From Oscillospiraceae bacterium (GTDB lineage: Bacteria; Bacillota; Clostridia; Oscillospirales; CAG-272): DNA of 51,475 nt. Location of the stretch: contig SVRS01000011.1 of the NCBI GenBank assembly GCA_015064695.1, positions 1-51,475 of the forward strand, written 5' to 3'. The translations under genes were made by a program, and so were the position numbers. Every line of letters begins with the position of its first letter. Within the stretch, counting starts at the first letter, position 1. Under the pieces are notes generated by a model. It made no database searches. It was not told the origin of the DNA and saw nothing but the letters and a program-made list of their open reading frames with translations. Shown one piece after another: positions 1-9,439 of the stretch.

Positions 1-624
1 GTTTTTATAATAATCCTCATGATCGTTTATTGTATCTAAAAAAGAGGTTTCATCAAGCGTAAAGGAAACAGGATATGACAACAACGAGATATAAGTAGTA
101 ACCGAATCACAGTCGGAACCTTTCAAGCCTGAAATCGTTTTCAATATAGAATCAATATCCGCGGTTTCAAAATTCTCTTGCAATTTTGTGATTTGTTCCT
201 GTTCGATAGGTAATACCTTTTCACGCCAGAGTTCTTCAAACCCTGCCGCCTTAAGCGCCGTTATATATTCGCAATATTTTTCAGCCCCACCGTTTTTGAG
301 CATATCAAGTGTAGGGAATATATAGGATTGCTTAAATTCATTTTTTACCTTGCTTCTTATCACAGTGTCAACATCGGAAATTGATTGAAACATTAAATAT
401 AAATCGTCCAAAGTTGCACAAGAAGGGGCATCAATATATCCTGCGACAATTCCGCACATAGTAGAATAGCTCGGAGCGCCTTCCTTAAATATCTCGCCGG
501 TGCGCTCTTTCAATGTATTTAAACATTCATTTTGCGCCATTTTGTTATAGTTTCCATGATTATATATAAGACTACATGCACATATCGCATCAAAGATCAT
601 AGAGGTCTTGAAATTTATTTTCAT
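1..624 (-). CDS. hypothetical protein, 3' part cut by window edge
   Basis: An open frame runs on the minus strand from an ATG at 624 off the left edge (208 codons without a stop). The chosen ATG follows an AGAGGT ribosome binding site about ten bases upstream; internal ATGs at 600 and 540 lie in frame but lack a comparable site. The product is soluble-looking, rich in Glu, Lys and Ile, with no signal peptide or membrane segment. I recognise no family. Base composition (about 38% GC) and A/T-ending codons differ sharply from most of the window, so I infer recent acquisition. It sits just downstream of a tRNA operon, a common place for integrated elements. Confidence 0.65.
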   Translation of the reverse strand, partial: MKINFKTSMIFDAICACSLIYNHGNYNKMAQNECLNTLKERTGEIFKEGAPSYSTMCGIVAGYIDAPSCATLDDLYLMFQSISDVDTVIRSKVKNEFKQSYIFPTLDMLKNGGAEKYCEYITALKAAGFEELWREKVLPIEQEQITKLQENFETADIDSILKTISGLKGSDCDSVTTYISLLSYPVSFTLDETSFLDTINDHEDYYKN

Positions 625-652
625 TTGCGTATATACCTCTCGTATTTTTTTA

Positions 653-680
653 ATTATATCATAAAAACTTCAAATTGTAA
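653..680 (-). promoter_or_regulatory. promoter of the left-edge gene
   Basis: On the minus strand TTACAA and TATAAT are separated by 16 bases, ending about 28 bases before the ATG at 624. Confidence 0.5.
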
Positions 681-734
681 ATCAACTTTCTGTTTAGACA
701 CTAATTGTTTGCAAAGATTTTTATACCAATAGCG

Positions 735-777
735 AAAAAAGGGAGATACTCACGATGAAAAATCTCAAATATCTCCC
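735..777 (-). terminator. intrinsic terminator, minus strand
   Basis: GGGAGATA and TATCTCCC pair across a 21-base loop and are followed on the minus strand by six T residues. It would stop read-through from the tRNA side into the left-edge gene. Confidence 0.6.
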
Positions 778-826
778 CTATAAAGGCAAGGTAAAGGTTC
801 ACTTCTACTCCCTTGCTCGAAAATGC

Positions 827-938
827 CGATTGGCATCTTTTTATTTGCACTAAAATCCGAATTTCAAAAAAGTGAGGAAAACGGCGAAAAACGAAGAAAA
901 CCCGAGAAAATCTCGGGTTTTTCGGTTGGCATCTTTTT
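827..938. repeat. short direct repeat beside tRNA-Cys
   Basis: The 16 bases at 827-842 and 923-938 (CGATTGGCATCTTTTT against CGGTTGGCATCTTTTT) differ at one position. They bracket the tRNA-operon terminator and lie between the GC-rich chromosome and the AT-rich left edge. This fits a short attachment-site duplication, but is too short to be sure. Confidence 0.35.
885..917 (-). terminator. terminator of the tRNA operon
   Basis: CCCGAGA/TCTCGGG stem with a 3-base loop, followed on the minus strand by a T-rich run (TTTTCTTCGTTTTT). It lies just past the tRNA-Cys 3' end. Confidence 0.75.
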
Positions 939-951
939 TGTCAACACGTCT

Positions 952-1025
952 TGGAGGCGCCACCCGGAATCGGACCGGGGATAAGGGTTTTGCAGACCCG
1001 TGCCTTACCGCTTGGCCATGGCGCC
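952..1025 (-). tRNA. tRNA-Cys (GCA)
   Basis: The minus strand folds as a 74-base cloverleaf: acceptor GGCGCCA pairs with TGGCGCC, anticodon GCA, T discriminator, encoded CCA end. Last gene of a five-tRNA operon. Confidence 0.95.
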
Positions 1026-1069
1026 GTGAACTATATAATGCGGATGCGAAAATCGCATCCGCATCAATC

Positions 1070-1145
1070 TGGAGCGGATTACGGGGCTCGAACCCGCCAC
1101 CTTCGCCTTGGCAAGGCGACGCTCTACCAAATGAGCTAAATCCGC
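1070..1145 (-). tRNA. tRNA-Gly (GCC)
   Basis: 76-base cloverleaf on minus: acceptor GCGGATT/AATCCGC, anticodon loop CTTGCCA giving anticodon GCC, discriminator T, encoded CCA. Confidence 0.95.
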
Positions 1146-1168
1146 AAGCTGAGAATCGTCTCAGCAAA

Positions 1169-1244
1169 TGGTGCCTCCGGTCGGAATCGAACCAACGACA
1201 CGGGGATTTTCAGTCCCCTGCTCTACCAACTGAGCTACAGAGGC
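1169..1244 (-). tRNA. tRNA-Phe (GAA)
   Basis: 76-base cloverleaf on minus: acceptor GCCTCTG/CGGAGGC, anticodon GAA within loop CTGAAAA, discriminator A, encoded CCA. Confidence 0.95.
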
Positions 1245-1304
1245 GAACAGTCAAGACTGATGACCGTTTGACCGTTTGACCTTTGACCGAATGGATACAA
1301 GGAA

Positions 1305-1381
1305 TGGCGACCCGAAGGGGACTCGAACCCCTGACCTCTAGCGTGACAGGCTAGCGTTCTAACCAACTGAACTACCGGGCC
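1305..1381 (-). tRNA. tRNA-Asp (GTC)
   Basis: 77-base cloverleaf on minus: acceptor GGCCCGG/TCGGGTC, anticodon GTC in loop CTGTCAC, discriminator G, encoded CCA. Confidence 0.95.
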
Positions 1382-1386
1382 GTGAA

Positions 1387-1462
1387 TGGTGGGAACAATA
1401 GGGCTCGAACCTATGACCCTCTGCTTGTAAGGCAGATGCTCTCCCAGCTGAGCTATGCTCCC
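1387..1462 (-). tRNA. tRNA-Val (TAC)
   Basis: 76-base cloverleaf on minus: acceptor GGGAGCA, anticodon TAC in loop CTTACAA, discriminator A, encoded CCA. First gene of the tRNA operon; only five bases separate it from tRNA-Asp. Confidence 0.95.
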
Positions 1463-1491
1463 ATGGTCGTCGCTTTTCCAGCGACTCGCTT

Positions 1492-1520
1492 ATTATATCA
1501 CATCGATTCAGGTTTGTCAA
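1492..1520 (-). promoter_or_regulatory. tRNA operon promoter, proximal
   Basis: Perfect TTGACA and TATAAT on the minus strand with a 17-base spacer, about 30 bases upstream of tRNA-Val. Confidence 0.85.
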
Positions 1521-1604
1521 TAGGTTTTTTGAAATTTTTTCAAAAAACTTTTTCGAACCCATCCGCTCGGCCTGGGGCTTGCGGATCTCTGTGCGACGGG
1601 CGTT

Positions 1605-1633
1605 ATTATAGCACATTCTTTTTCGTTTGTCAA
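1605..1633 (-). promoter_or_regulatory. tRNA operon promoter, distal
   Basis: A second perfect TTGACA-17-TATAAT on minus, 113 bases upstream of the first. Both -35 boxes sit in the same context (AACCTATTGACAAAC at the proximal site), suggesting a duplicated promoter. Confidence 0.8.
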
Positions 1634-1709
1634 TAGGTTTTTTAAAAAAAGTAAAAAAAATTTCAAGTTCTTTCACGCAAAAAAATCCTTGCAATATTTG
1701 CTCCATCGG

Positions 1710-1738
1710 TTGCATTCTTCACGGGTATGTGCTATAAT
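1710..1738 (+). promoter_or_regulatory. promoter of flavin reductase operon
   Basis: TTGCAT-17-TATAAT on plus with a TGTGC extended -10 context, about 36 bases before the first start codon. The 311 bases from tRNA-Val to this gene hold only these three promoters. Confidence 0.75.
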
Positions 1739-1773
1739 ATAAGGTAACGATTCTTTTCATACAAGGAGGCCCC

Positions 1774-2301
1774 ATGTCCGTCCCTCATACCTTCCGAAAG
1801 ATCCTTCCCTCCGACCTGCCCGACAACTTCTTCTCTCGCATCGGAGACGATTGGATGCTCATTACCGCACAAAACACCCAAGGCGAGATCAACACCATGA
1901 CCGCCAGCTGGGGCTGCGCCGGCATTCTCTGGAACAAGCCCGTAGCCATCTGCTTCATCCGCCCCCAGCGCCATACCTTTGGCATCGTGGAGGATGCCGA
2001 CACCCTGACTCTCTCCTTCTTCCCTGCCGGAGAGCAGCGGGAGGCTCTGCGCTACTGCGGCACCAAATCCGGCCGTGACGGTGACAAATTCGCCGCTACG
2101 GGTCTGACGGTGGCCCGTGCCGAGAACGGCACTCCCTTCGTGGATGAGGCCAACCTGGTGCTGGTCTGCCGTAAGCTGTACGCCGACGACCTGAAGGAGA
2201 ACTGCTTCATCGACCCCGAGATGCTGAAGCACTACGCCGCGAAGGATTACCACAGATTCTATATCTGTGAGATTCAGCAGGTACTGGTGAAGGAAGCCTG
2301 A
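1774..2301 (+). CDS. flavin reductase family protein (FMN-binding split barrel)
   Basis: The 175-residue product matches the size and layout of the flavin reductase/flavoredoxin family: an FMN-binding split-barrel protein moving electrons from NAD(P)H or a redox partner to flavin. The core motif NTMTASWG lies near residues 40-47, followed by the strand PVAICFIRPQRHT (56-68), which usually contacts the FMN phosphate. An AAGGAGG site precedes the ATG. It is cytosolic, with no signal peptide. It is first in a plus-strand run with a DUF4299-like gene and proA, but those neighbours do not reveal its substrate. Family assignment is good; the physiological electron donor and acceptor are unknown. 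Confidence 0.85.
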   Translation: MSVPHTFRKILPSDLPDNFFSRIGDDWMLITAQNTQGEINTMTASWGCAGILWNKPVAICFIRPQRHTFGIVEDADTLTLSFFPAGEQREALRYCGTKSGRDGDKFAATGLTVARAENGTPFVDEANLVLVCRKLYADDLKENCFIDPEMLKHYAAKDYHRFYICEIQQVLVKEA

Positions 2302-2364
2302 TCCACGGTTACACGGCGGGAGCAAGCCCCTCCCGACCAACGTCCACAAATAAGGAGGTTTACC

Positions 2365-3261
2365 ATGTCCATTGATATTGTCATCCGTCAAAAAGGATTG
2401 TTCAAGAAGACCCTCCCCCTGTCGGTCATTCTGGGGGATAGCCTGGCCTGCGGCGTGTATGAGGCGGGCTTCCGTCTGAACCCCGGGGAGTGGCGGAGCG
2501 AGGACGGCGAGATTTTGGTGTATCATCCCCACCACAAGGGGCGAGGCTTTTCGGTGATCTGGACGCCTACCCAAAAGAAGGGGGTCGTTCTCCGCGCCCT
2601 GCACCCCACCTGCGCCGAGGAACTGAAGGCCGTTTACGCCACGGTGGGCCGCATCACCGATTACTGGAGCTGCTCCCTGGAGGTGGACGGCAATCCCATG
2701 ACCCCTGCTGAATTCCAAGCGGGGTTCTCTGATATGCTGGAGGCCAATAACCGCTATCTGGATCTGTTTATCGAGGAGTCCATTGACAAAGAGCAGTACG
2801 AGTCCATGACCCTGTTCTCGGCTTTTTGGCCGCTGGAATTCGGTGCCAAGGAGGCTGCCGAGGTCAAGGACGCCCCCGAGGGCGCACCCGCTCGCTTTGC
2901 GGCGTGGCTCCACGAGATGCAGTCGGCAGACACCTACTACGCCGTGGCAGGGTATATGGAGGAGGATGACGGCATCGTCAGCCGTTTCGCCTTCACCGAG
3001 GACTGCGACAGCCTGTTCCCCGTCAAGCCCGCCGTTCCCTTCGGGGTCACGGGTGCCGACGGCCGCCCCCTCGTGGTGAGCCGCTACGAGGTGGCGATCT
3101 TTTCCACCACTACACAAAGCATGATCGCAACCATCCCCTACGACGCGTTCATGACGTCTCTTTCCCCCGACAAGGTATCCTACTACGATGCCAAGCGGGT
3201 ACGGATCGCTCCCCACAGCCTCACCGAGCTGAAGGAGCTGATCGCCAAGGCGGGTGCTTGA
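2365..3261 (+). CDS. conserved hypothetical protein (DUF4299-like)
   Basis: A 298-residue soluble protein whose opening (MSIDIVIRQK, then LPLSVILGD) recalls the DUF4299 family of Firmicutes. I assign this from memory and with moderate confidence. It contains alternating beta-rich stretches, no signal peptide, no membrane segment and no catalytic motif I can name. It starts 63 bases after the flavin reductase gene with an AAGGAGG site and ends 39 bases before proA, so the three are probably co-transcribed. Function unknown. Confidence 0.75.
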   Translation: MSIDIVIRQKGLFKKTLPLSVILGDSLACGVYEAGFRLNPGEWRSEDGEILVYHPHHKGRGFSVIWTPTQKKGVVLRALHPTCAEELKAVYATVGRITDYWSCSLEVDGNPMTPAEFQAGFSDMLEANNRYLDLFIEESIDKEQYESMTLFSAFWPLEFGAKEAAEVKDAPEGAPARFAAWLHEMQSADTYYAVAGYMEEDDGIVSRFAFTEDCDSLFPVKPAVPFGVTGADGRPLVVSRYEVAIFSTTTQSMIATIPYDAFMTSLSPDKVSYYDAKRVRIAPHSLTELKELIAKAGA

Positions 3262-3300
3262 TCCCCGCCATCCATTTCACGTAATAAGAGGTACAAAATC

Positions 3301-4554
3301 ATGCAAGATATTCAAATTCACGTCGAATCCATCTGCCGCGCCGCCAAGGAAGCCTCCCGCACCTACGGCTCCACGTCTACCGCCGAGAAGAACGCCCTGC
3401 TCTGCGCCATGGCGGATCAGCTCACCGCTGACAGCAAGGCCATCCTGGCCGCCAATGCCGAGGATCTGGCGGCCGCCGCCGAGAATGGCGTACCCAAGAC
3501 CATGCTGGACCGCCTGAAGCTGGACGAAAAGCGCCTGGCAGGCATCTGCTCCGCCCTCCGCGAGGTGGCCGCCCTCCCCGACCCCATCGGCTCGGGTGAA
3601 CAGACGATCCGCCCCAACGGTCTGGTGATCCGCCACGTCCGCGCCCCCATGGGTTGCGTGGCCATGATCTACGAGGCACGCCCTAACGTTACCGTGGACG
3701 CCGCCGCCCTCTGCCTCAAGACCGGCAACGCCGTGGTACTGCGCGGCGGTAAGGAGGCCATCCGCTCCTCCATGGCCCTGGTGGAGTCCATGCGCCGAGC
3801 CCTGGTCGCCCGAGGCTTCTCCCCCGACCTCATTGGGCTCATCACCATGACCGACCGCGCGGGCGCTACCGCCCTCATGAATATGCGGGGGCTGGTGGAC
3901 GTGCTGATTCCCCGGGGCGGCAAGGGACTCATCCGCTCGGTGGTGGAAAACGCCCGCATTCCCGTCATCGAGACGGGCGCCGGTAACTGCCACCTCTACG
4001 TGGACGCCGCCGCTGATCTGCAGAAGGCCGTCAAGGTCGCCGTCAACGCCAAATGCTCCCGCCCCTCGGTATGCAACGCCATCGAGACCCTGCTCTGCCA
4101 CCGCGCCGTGGCCGAAAAGTTCCTGCCCATGATGGCCGAGGCCATGGCCTCCTACAACGTGGAGTTTCGCGGCGACGAGGCAACCCGCGCCATTCTGCCC
4201 GACGCCACACCCGCTACTGATGAGGACTGGGACACCGAGTACAACGACTTCATCCTGTCGGTCCGCGTGGTAGACTCCCTGGACGAGGCCATTGCCCACA
4301 TCGCCCGCTATTCTACGGGCCATAGTGAGGCCATCATCACCGAGAGCATGGCCGCTGCAAACCGCTTCCGCAACGAGGTGGATGCCGCCGCCGTATACGT
4401 CAATGCTTCCACCCGCTTCACCGACGGCGGAGAGTTCGGCTTCGGTGCCGAGATCGGCATCTCCACCCAGAAGCTCCACGCCAGAGGCCCCATGGGTCTG
4501 TACGCCCTGACCACGGACAAGTATCTGATCGACGGAGACGGGCAAGTACGGTGA
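3301..4554 (+). CDS. proA: glutamate-5-semialdehyde dehydrogenase (gamma-glutamyl phosphate reductase)
   Basis: The 417-residue enzyme reduces gamma-glutamyl phosphate to glutamate semialdehyde with NADPH, the second step of proline synthesis. It has the expected ProA length and motifs: EARPNV (about 125-130), LRGGKEA (147-153), LIPRGG (202-207), ETGAGNCH (224-231), the catalytic Cys258 in RPSVCNA, and the C-terminal FGFGAEIGIST. The ATG at 3301 follows AAGAGG. The partner kinase gene proB, usually adjacent, is absent; the upstream neighbours are a flavin reductase and a DUF4299-like gene. A hairpin array follows the stop codon before fumC. Identification is firm. Confidence 0.96.
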   Translation: MQDIQIHVESICRAAKEASRTYGSTSTAEKNALLCAMADQLTADSKAILAANAEDLAAAAENGVPKTMLDRLKLDEKRLAGICSALREVAALPDPIGSGEQTIRPNGLVIRHVRAPMGCVAMIYEARPNVTVDAAALCLKTGNAVVLRGGKEAIRSSMALVESMRRALVARGFSPDLIGLITMTDRAGATALMNMRGLVDVLIPRGGKGLIRSVVENARIPVIETGAGNCHLYVDAAADLQKAVKVAVNAKCSRPSVCNAIETLLCHRAVAEKFLPMMAEAMASYNVEFRGDEATRAILPDATPATDEDWDTEYNDFILSVRVVDSLDEAIAHIARYSTGHSEAIITESMAAANRFRNEVDAAAVYVNASTRFTDGGEFGFGAEIGISTQKLHARGPMGLYALTTDKYLIDGDGQVR

Positions 4555-4587
4555 AACCGAGGTTTCAGCGATGAAATGCTCCTCCAC

Positions 4588-4680
4588 TCGCCCGCAGGGC
4601 GAATTTCACATGCCGCAGGCATATTGCACTCCGCGCAAGCGGAATTTCACTCATACGGCCCCGCCGCATGAATTTCACTG
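4588..4680 (+). repeat. array of four small GC hairpins between proA and fumC
   Basis: Four perfect or near-perfect hairpins of 13-17 bases (4588-4602, 4610-4622, 4630-4643, 4653-4669) each sit in front of an AATTTCAC-like spacer (AATTTCAC, ATTGCACT, AATTTCACT, AATTTCACT). The unit is roughly 20 bases, with variable stem sequence and conserved spacer. No open frame of interest is present. It may act as an mRNA stability or processing element between two co-oriented genes, or be an extragenic palindromic repeat. Confidence 0.75.
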
Positions 4681-4695
4681 CAAAGGAACTTTACC

Positions 4696-6099
<1,404 letters not shown>

Positions 6100-6103
6100 T
6101 GCC

Positions 6104-7210
6104 ATGTACCGCCAAGACGATCGGCTCCAAGCCCTCCGCAAGCTTTGCAGGCGCGCCCTGCTGATCAACCTGGGCGCCGTCCTCACCGCCGTCATCATGG
6201 TGATCATTCTGCTGGCCGCCCAAATAGCCCCCCTATCCCCCGTAAGGCTCGCCATCACAGCCGCCCTGTCCGCCGCCTTGGCCGTCGTTGAGTACACCGT
6301 GGAGCGTGCGCTGTTCAAGCGTGGCCTGAACGCGGCACTCGTCACCGGCCTGTGCCTCATCGGAACGCTGATTCTGGGCGGTCTGCTCATGGGTGCCTCC
6401 ATGCTGGGGGTAGCCGGTTACATCTGCTTTCGCCCCCTGCCCCCGCTGTTTTCCCTGCTTCGCGACCGCGGACGTCTCACCGAGGGGAACCCCTGCGAAG
6501 CCGTCGGGCGCATGAAAAAGGGCAGTCGCCGCGAATCCTCCGACACCCTCCTCGGCATGAATACCTACCTGCTCTTTGAGGACGAGCTGACCCACGAGAC
6601 TCACCTGCTCCGCGCGGTCGGTCTCTCTCACCGCCGTCGGTACAGAGTCCTCTACCTGCCCCACTCGGGGCTGGCCGCGGGAGAGGCAATTCCCGACGAG
6701 CTGCAGATCGATCCCTTCGGGAATCCCGTAGAAGCCCCCGTCGCTCCCCTCCGGGAGCCCACGGAGGAAGCCCCTGCCGATTCCGTCAACCGTCAAAAGG
6801 CCGCCCGCTACGGTGTCTTCGGTAGGATCTGCCGCATTCTGACATACATCCTGATCGGCATTCTATTCATTAGCAGCCTGGCGACGTCGGGCGACGACAC
6901 GTCCTCCCCCGCAAGCATCCTGTTAGCGTTCCCGCCGCTGATCGCCTGTACCCTTCTGGGCACCTTCTTCAAGAATCGGGAGTTAAAGCTCCGCTGCACC
7001 GCACGCACCACCGCCATCTGCGTGGACACGGTCCGCCGTCATTCGGGAAAGCACTCCCACCACTACCCCATCGTGGAATTTGAGGTAAACGGCGTGACCT
7101 ACACCGCCGAGCTGACGGTTTCCTGCTCCCACGACGCCGTGGGTCAGTTGTATTCCTTCTATTACGACCCTCTGGAGCCCACCGTGGTGCGGGGCGGCTG
7201 GAGAGAATAA
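6104..7210 (+). CDS. multi-pass membrane protein with C-terminal DUF3592-like domain
   Basis: A 368-residue membrane protein. I place the start at the ATG at 6104 rather than an upstream TTG at 6083, which overlaps fumC and lacks a ribosome binding site. Hydrophobic segments lie near residues 20-42, 48-65, 75-105 and, after a cytoplasmic-type region with prolines, near 240-260 and 270-290. The C-terminal 80 residues resemble DUF3592 (beta-rich, HHYPIVEFEVNGVTY, then YYDPLEP). The gene follows the fumC stop by four bases, implying co-transcription, and is followed by a strong terminator. Function unknown. Confidence 0.8.
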   Translation: MYRQDDRLQALRKLCRRALLINLGAVLTAVIMVIILLAAQIAPLSPVRLAITAALSAALAVVEYTVERALFKRGLNAALVTGLCLIGTLILGGLLMGASMLGVAGYICFRPLPPLFSLLRDRGRLTEGNPCEAVGRMKKGSRRESSDTLLGMNTYLLFEDELTHETHLLRAVGLSHRRRYRVLYLPHSGLAAGEAIPDELQIDPFGNPVEAPVAPLREPTEEAPADSVNRQKAARYGVFGRICRILTYILIGILFISSLATSGDDTSSPASILLAFPPLIACTLLGTFFKNRELKLRCTARTTAICVDTVRRHSGKHSHHYPIVEFEVNGVTYTAELTVSCSHDAVGQLYSFYYDPLEPTVVRGGWRE

Positions 7211-7222
7211 CGGCCATACAAG

Positions 7223-7260
7223 CAAAACCCCTTCGCGCACTTCCGCGCGAAGGGGTTTTG
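7223..7260. terminator. bidirectional intrinsic terminator
   Basis: A 16-bp perfect stem (CAAAACCCCTTCGCGC and its complement) around a 6-base loop, with A/T runs on both sides. It lies between the convergent membrane-protein and sigma-partner genes and can serve both. Confidence 0.9.
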
Positions 7261-7310
7261 TGTCATCACCCACGAGGCAGGCCGGACAAAAAGGCTCCCC
7301 GAGGATGCTC

Positions 7311-8849
7311 TTAGGATTCAATGATCAGCTTGAACCAATAATCAGCCATATGCCGCTCATACATATATTGCTCGTAAACGTACACATCCTTCCACTCAAC
7401 CCGGCAAGCTACGTACCATTCACCCTCCGGCAGAATATCGTCCAGATCCTCAATGATCCCATTGAAGGCCTCGTACTTCACAAGCCGTCCGTTCTCATCC
7501 TTCCGATAGACCACCGCCTGCGGCCGCCAAAGCTCTCCCTTTCCTTCAATGGAAACCGAAACGTCGCCTTCACCCAGAACCAGCACAGGTAGCTCAGCAT
7601 CCGATTCGGGAAGAGGGGCCTCTCCCCACTCGTCTGCCAGCCAGGCTCCGGCCTCCTCGTCGTAATACTCCCGCCACAAGGTATGGTATATGGGAATCAA
7701 AACGTCACCGCTGGTTCCCGTATGCGCAGTCACCCGTTGCACCTGCTCCTCCGAGTCGGTTTCCTCGCCGTTCGATCCGCCAAAGATCCGCTCAAGCTCG
7801 AGCAAGGAGAAAACGTACTCCATATCCGCAGATACCCGTGTTGATCCCTCGATCACGTCGTACGGATATACGGGTGCCTCGGACGGAATGCGGTTGTAAG
7901 GAACCCAGGACATCGCCAAAACCTCCCGCGTGTCGGGATCGTGAGTCACGCGAAACGTACTGACTCCCTCGGTCGTATCCTTAAACATTTCAAAGCCCTT
8001 GATATACAAATGCGTGCCGAACCGATTCTCATCAGGCTGCAACCCCCGCCCCTCGGTCAGACAGGAAAAATACCGCTCCCCGTTTTTAAAGGTAATGGCG
8101 GCATAGGGATTGATTCCGATGCTCAGATCGGTAATCATCACGTGTACCTCTCCCACACCTACCTTTTTCGCCAGAAATTCATGCTCCTCCGTAACCCGCA
8201 ATTGGAAGTAGATGGCCGTGGTGATGCATAAGCGCTCTCCCGAAATATCCGACGAGCCGATTCCTCCCTGCCAGCTCTCGTCTCCGGGAACCGGTCCGGG
8301 GCCGGGATTTCTCCCCGCCTCCTCCTCAGAGGTCTCCGTGGTATTTCCCAAAAGGGTCACCCGATACCCTCCGCCCGCGGGAGAAGCCAGAAGCGCCACA
8401 CCCGGAGTAGATGCACGTCCCTTTCTCAGATGCTTCGTATGCTCCGAAAGCGTCAGAAGCCCACCGTAATAGTTCACCTTGTCAAAGGAATCGAAAACCA
8501 CCGACTCCCCGAAAAATTCCTCGTATACGTCCCCCGGGATCTGATCCTTTTCCTCCTCTTCATCCAACCGGGTCAAAGCGCCGTCCTCCTGTCCCGCCGG
8601 ATCTCCCTCGATTTTCGCAGGCAGCATGAAAGTAAGCGCCGCTCCCGCCACGACCGCAACGGCAACCGTTGCCGCCGCTACACGGATGAATACCGATCCT
8701 TTGCCAAACGGCAGGGCTCTCCGAGCCCGCTTTTCCTTGATGTACTGTGCCAATTGCTCCCTGTTTTCAATTTTGTAGGCCCGCTCCAGCAGAGCGGGAT
8801 CCACCTCCGAAAAATGCTCGGCCAACGTCTCTCTGCGTTGCTTCTTCAT
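7311..8849 (-). CDS. single-pass membrane protein, putative regulator/anti-sigma partner of the adjacent ECF sigma factor
   Basis: A 512-residue protein with a charged cytoplasmic N-terminus of about 50 residues, one membrane span near 52-73 and a large external domain of about 435 residues rich in acidic residues and beta strands. The ATG overlaps the stop codon of the ECF sigma gene by four bases (ATGA), so translation is coupled. This gene order and topology are typical of clostridial ECF sigma factors and their membrane anti-sigma or sensor partners. I see no classical zinc-binding anti-sigma motif in the N-terminus, so the anti-sigma role is inferred from context. The external domain is not one I recognise. 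Confidence 0.75.
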   Translation of the reverse strand: MKKQRRETLAEHFSEVDPALLERAYKIENREQLAQYIKEKRARRALPFGKGSVFIRVAAATVAVAVVAGAALTFMLPAKIEGDPAGQEDGALTRLDEEEEKDQIPGDVYEEFFGESVVFDSFDKVNYYGGLLTLSEHTKHLRKGRASTPGVALLASPAGGGYRVTLLGNTTETSEEEAGRNPGPGPVPGDESWQGGIGSSDISGERLCITTAIYFQLRVTEEHEFLAKKVGVGEVHVMITDLSIGINPYAAITFKNGERYFSCLTEGRGLQPDENRFGTHLYIKGFEMFKDTTEGVSTFRVTHDPDTREVLAMSWVPYNRIPSEAPVYPYDVIEGSTRVSADMEYVFSLLELERIFGGSNGEETDSEEQVQRVTAHTGTSGDVLIPIYHTLWREYYDEEAGAWLADEWGEAPLPESDAELPVLVLGEGDVSVSIEGKGELWRPQAVVYRKDENGRLVKYEAFNGIIEDLDDILPEGEWYVACRVEWKDVYVYEQYMYERHMADYWFKLIIES

Positions 8850-9406
8850 ATCTGAATCCCCTCCTTCTCCAATATTTTTTTCAGTTTCTTTCTCGCGCGG
8901 TACAACTTCACCGATACCGAATTTCGATTCATCCCGAATCGCGTCGCCAGCTCAGCCACCGATTCCAGGTATATATATCGCCGAACAAACAGAATTTCCG
9001 TTTCGGCATCCAGACCTCGGATGAATTCCGAAAGGACGGCGCGGATCACAGCGCTTTCCTCCTCGGTCTCTGCCGCCGCAGTATCTGCCGGAAGACATTC
9101 CTCCAGCTCGGATAGTGCCAGCGTGTAGCCCGTGTTTCGTTTCTGCCGCGTATTGTAGCGCAGCCGATCCGTACCGATCCGTCTGGCGATCCGACAAACG
9201 TAGGCGGCCAGGCTCTCGGGTCTGTTCGGGGGAATACTGTTCCATACCGCCAGCAGTACGTCATTGGCACATTCCTCCACGTCTCGCTCGTCGGCCAGCA
9301 TTTCTCTCAGGATCCCCCTGTACAGGCGCCCGTATTGATCCGTTACCTCATCCAAGGCATTTTCCTTTCGTTCAAACAGTAGATTCACAATTCTTGCATC
9401 ATTCAT
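8846..9406 (-). CDS. ECF-type RNA polymerase sigma factor
   Basis: A 186-residue sigma-70 family protein of ECF type: a region 2 helix (DVEECANDVLLAVWNSIP, about residues 49-66) and a C-terminal region 4 helix-turn-helix (VAELATRFGMNRNSVSVKLYRARKKLKKIL). The start at 9406 is preceded by GGAAGGGAG; an upstream in-frame extension of 26 residues lacks conserved sequence and was dropped. It directs RNA polymerase to a small regulon, presumably in response to an envelope signal sensed by the coupled membrane protein. Family identification is firm; the signal and regulon are unknown. Confidence 0.93.
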   Translation of the reverse strand: MNDARIVNLLFERKENALDEVTDQYGRLYRGILREMLADERDVEECANDVLLAVWNSIPPNRPESLAAYVCRIARRIGTDRLRYNTRQKRNTGYTLALSELEECLPADTAAAETEEESAVIRAVLSEFIRGLDAETEILFVRRYIYLESVAELATRFGMNRNSVSVKLYRARKKLKKILEKEGIQI

Positions 9407-9439
9407 AGTACTCCCTTCCGTGATCTCGGCACCGCGCGT

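Larger units (their letters stand above)
625..951. other. intergenic stretch between left-edge gene and tRNA operon
   Basis: I see no credible gene here. It holds the promoter of the left-edge gene, two minus-strand hairpin terminators (735-777 and 885-917), and a 16-base direct repeat (827-842 and 923-938). The short plus-strand frame at 532-732 has no ribosome binding site and overlaps the minus-strand gene and its promoter, so it is not called. Confidence 0.6.

Noticed and set aside
532..732. 66-codon plus-strand frame at the left edge
   Set aside because: No ribosome binding site; overlaps the minus-strand gene and its promoter; no conserved features.
850..1715. Several frames over the tRNA cluster
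   Set aside because: All overlap tRNA genes or their promoters.
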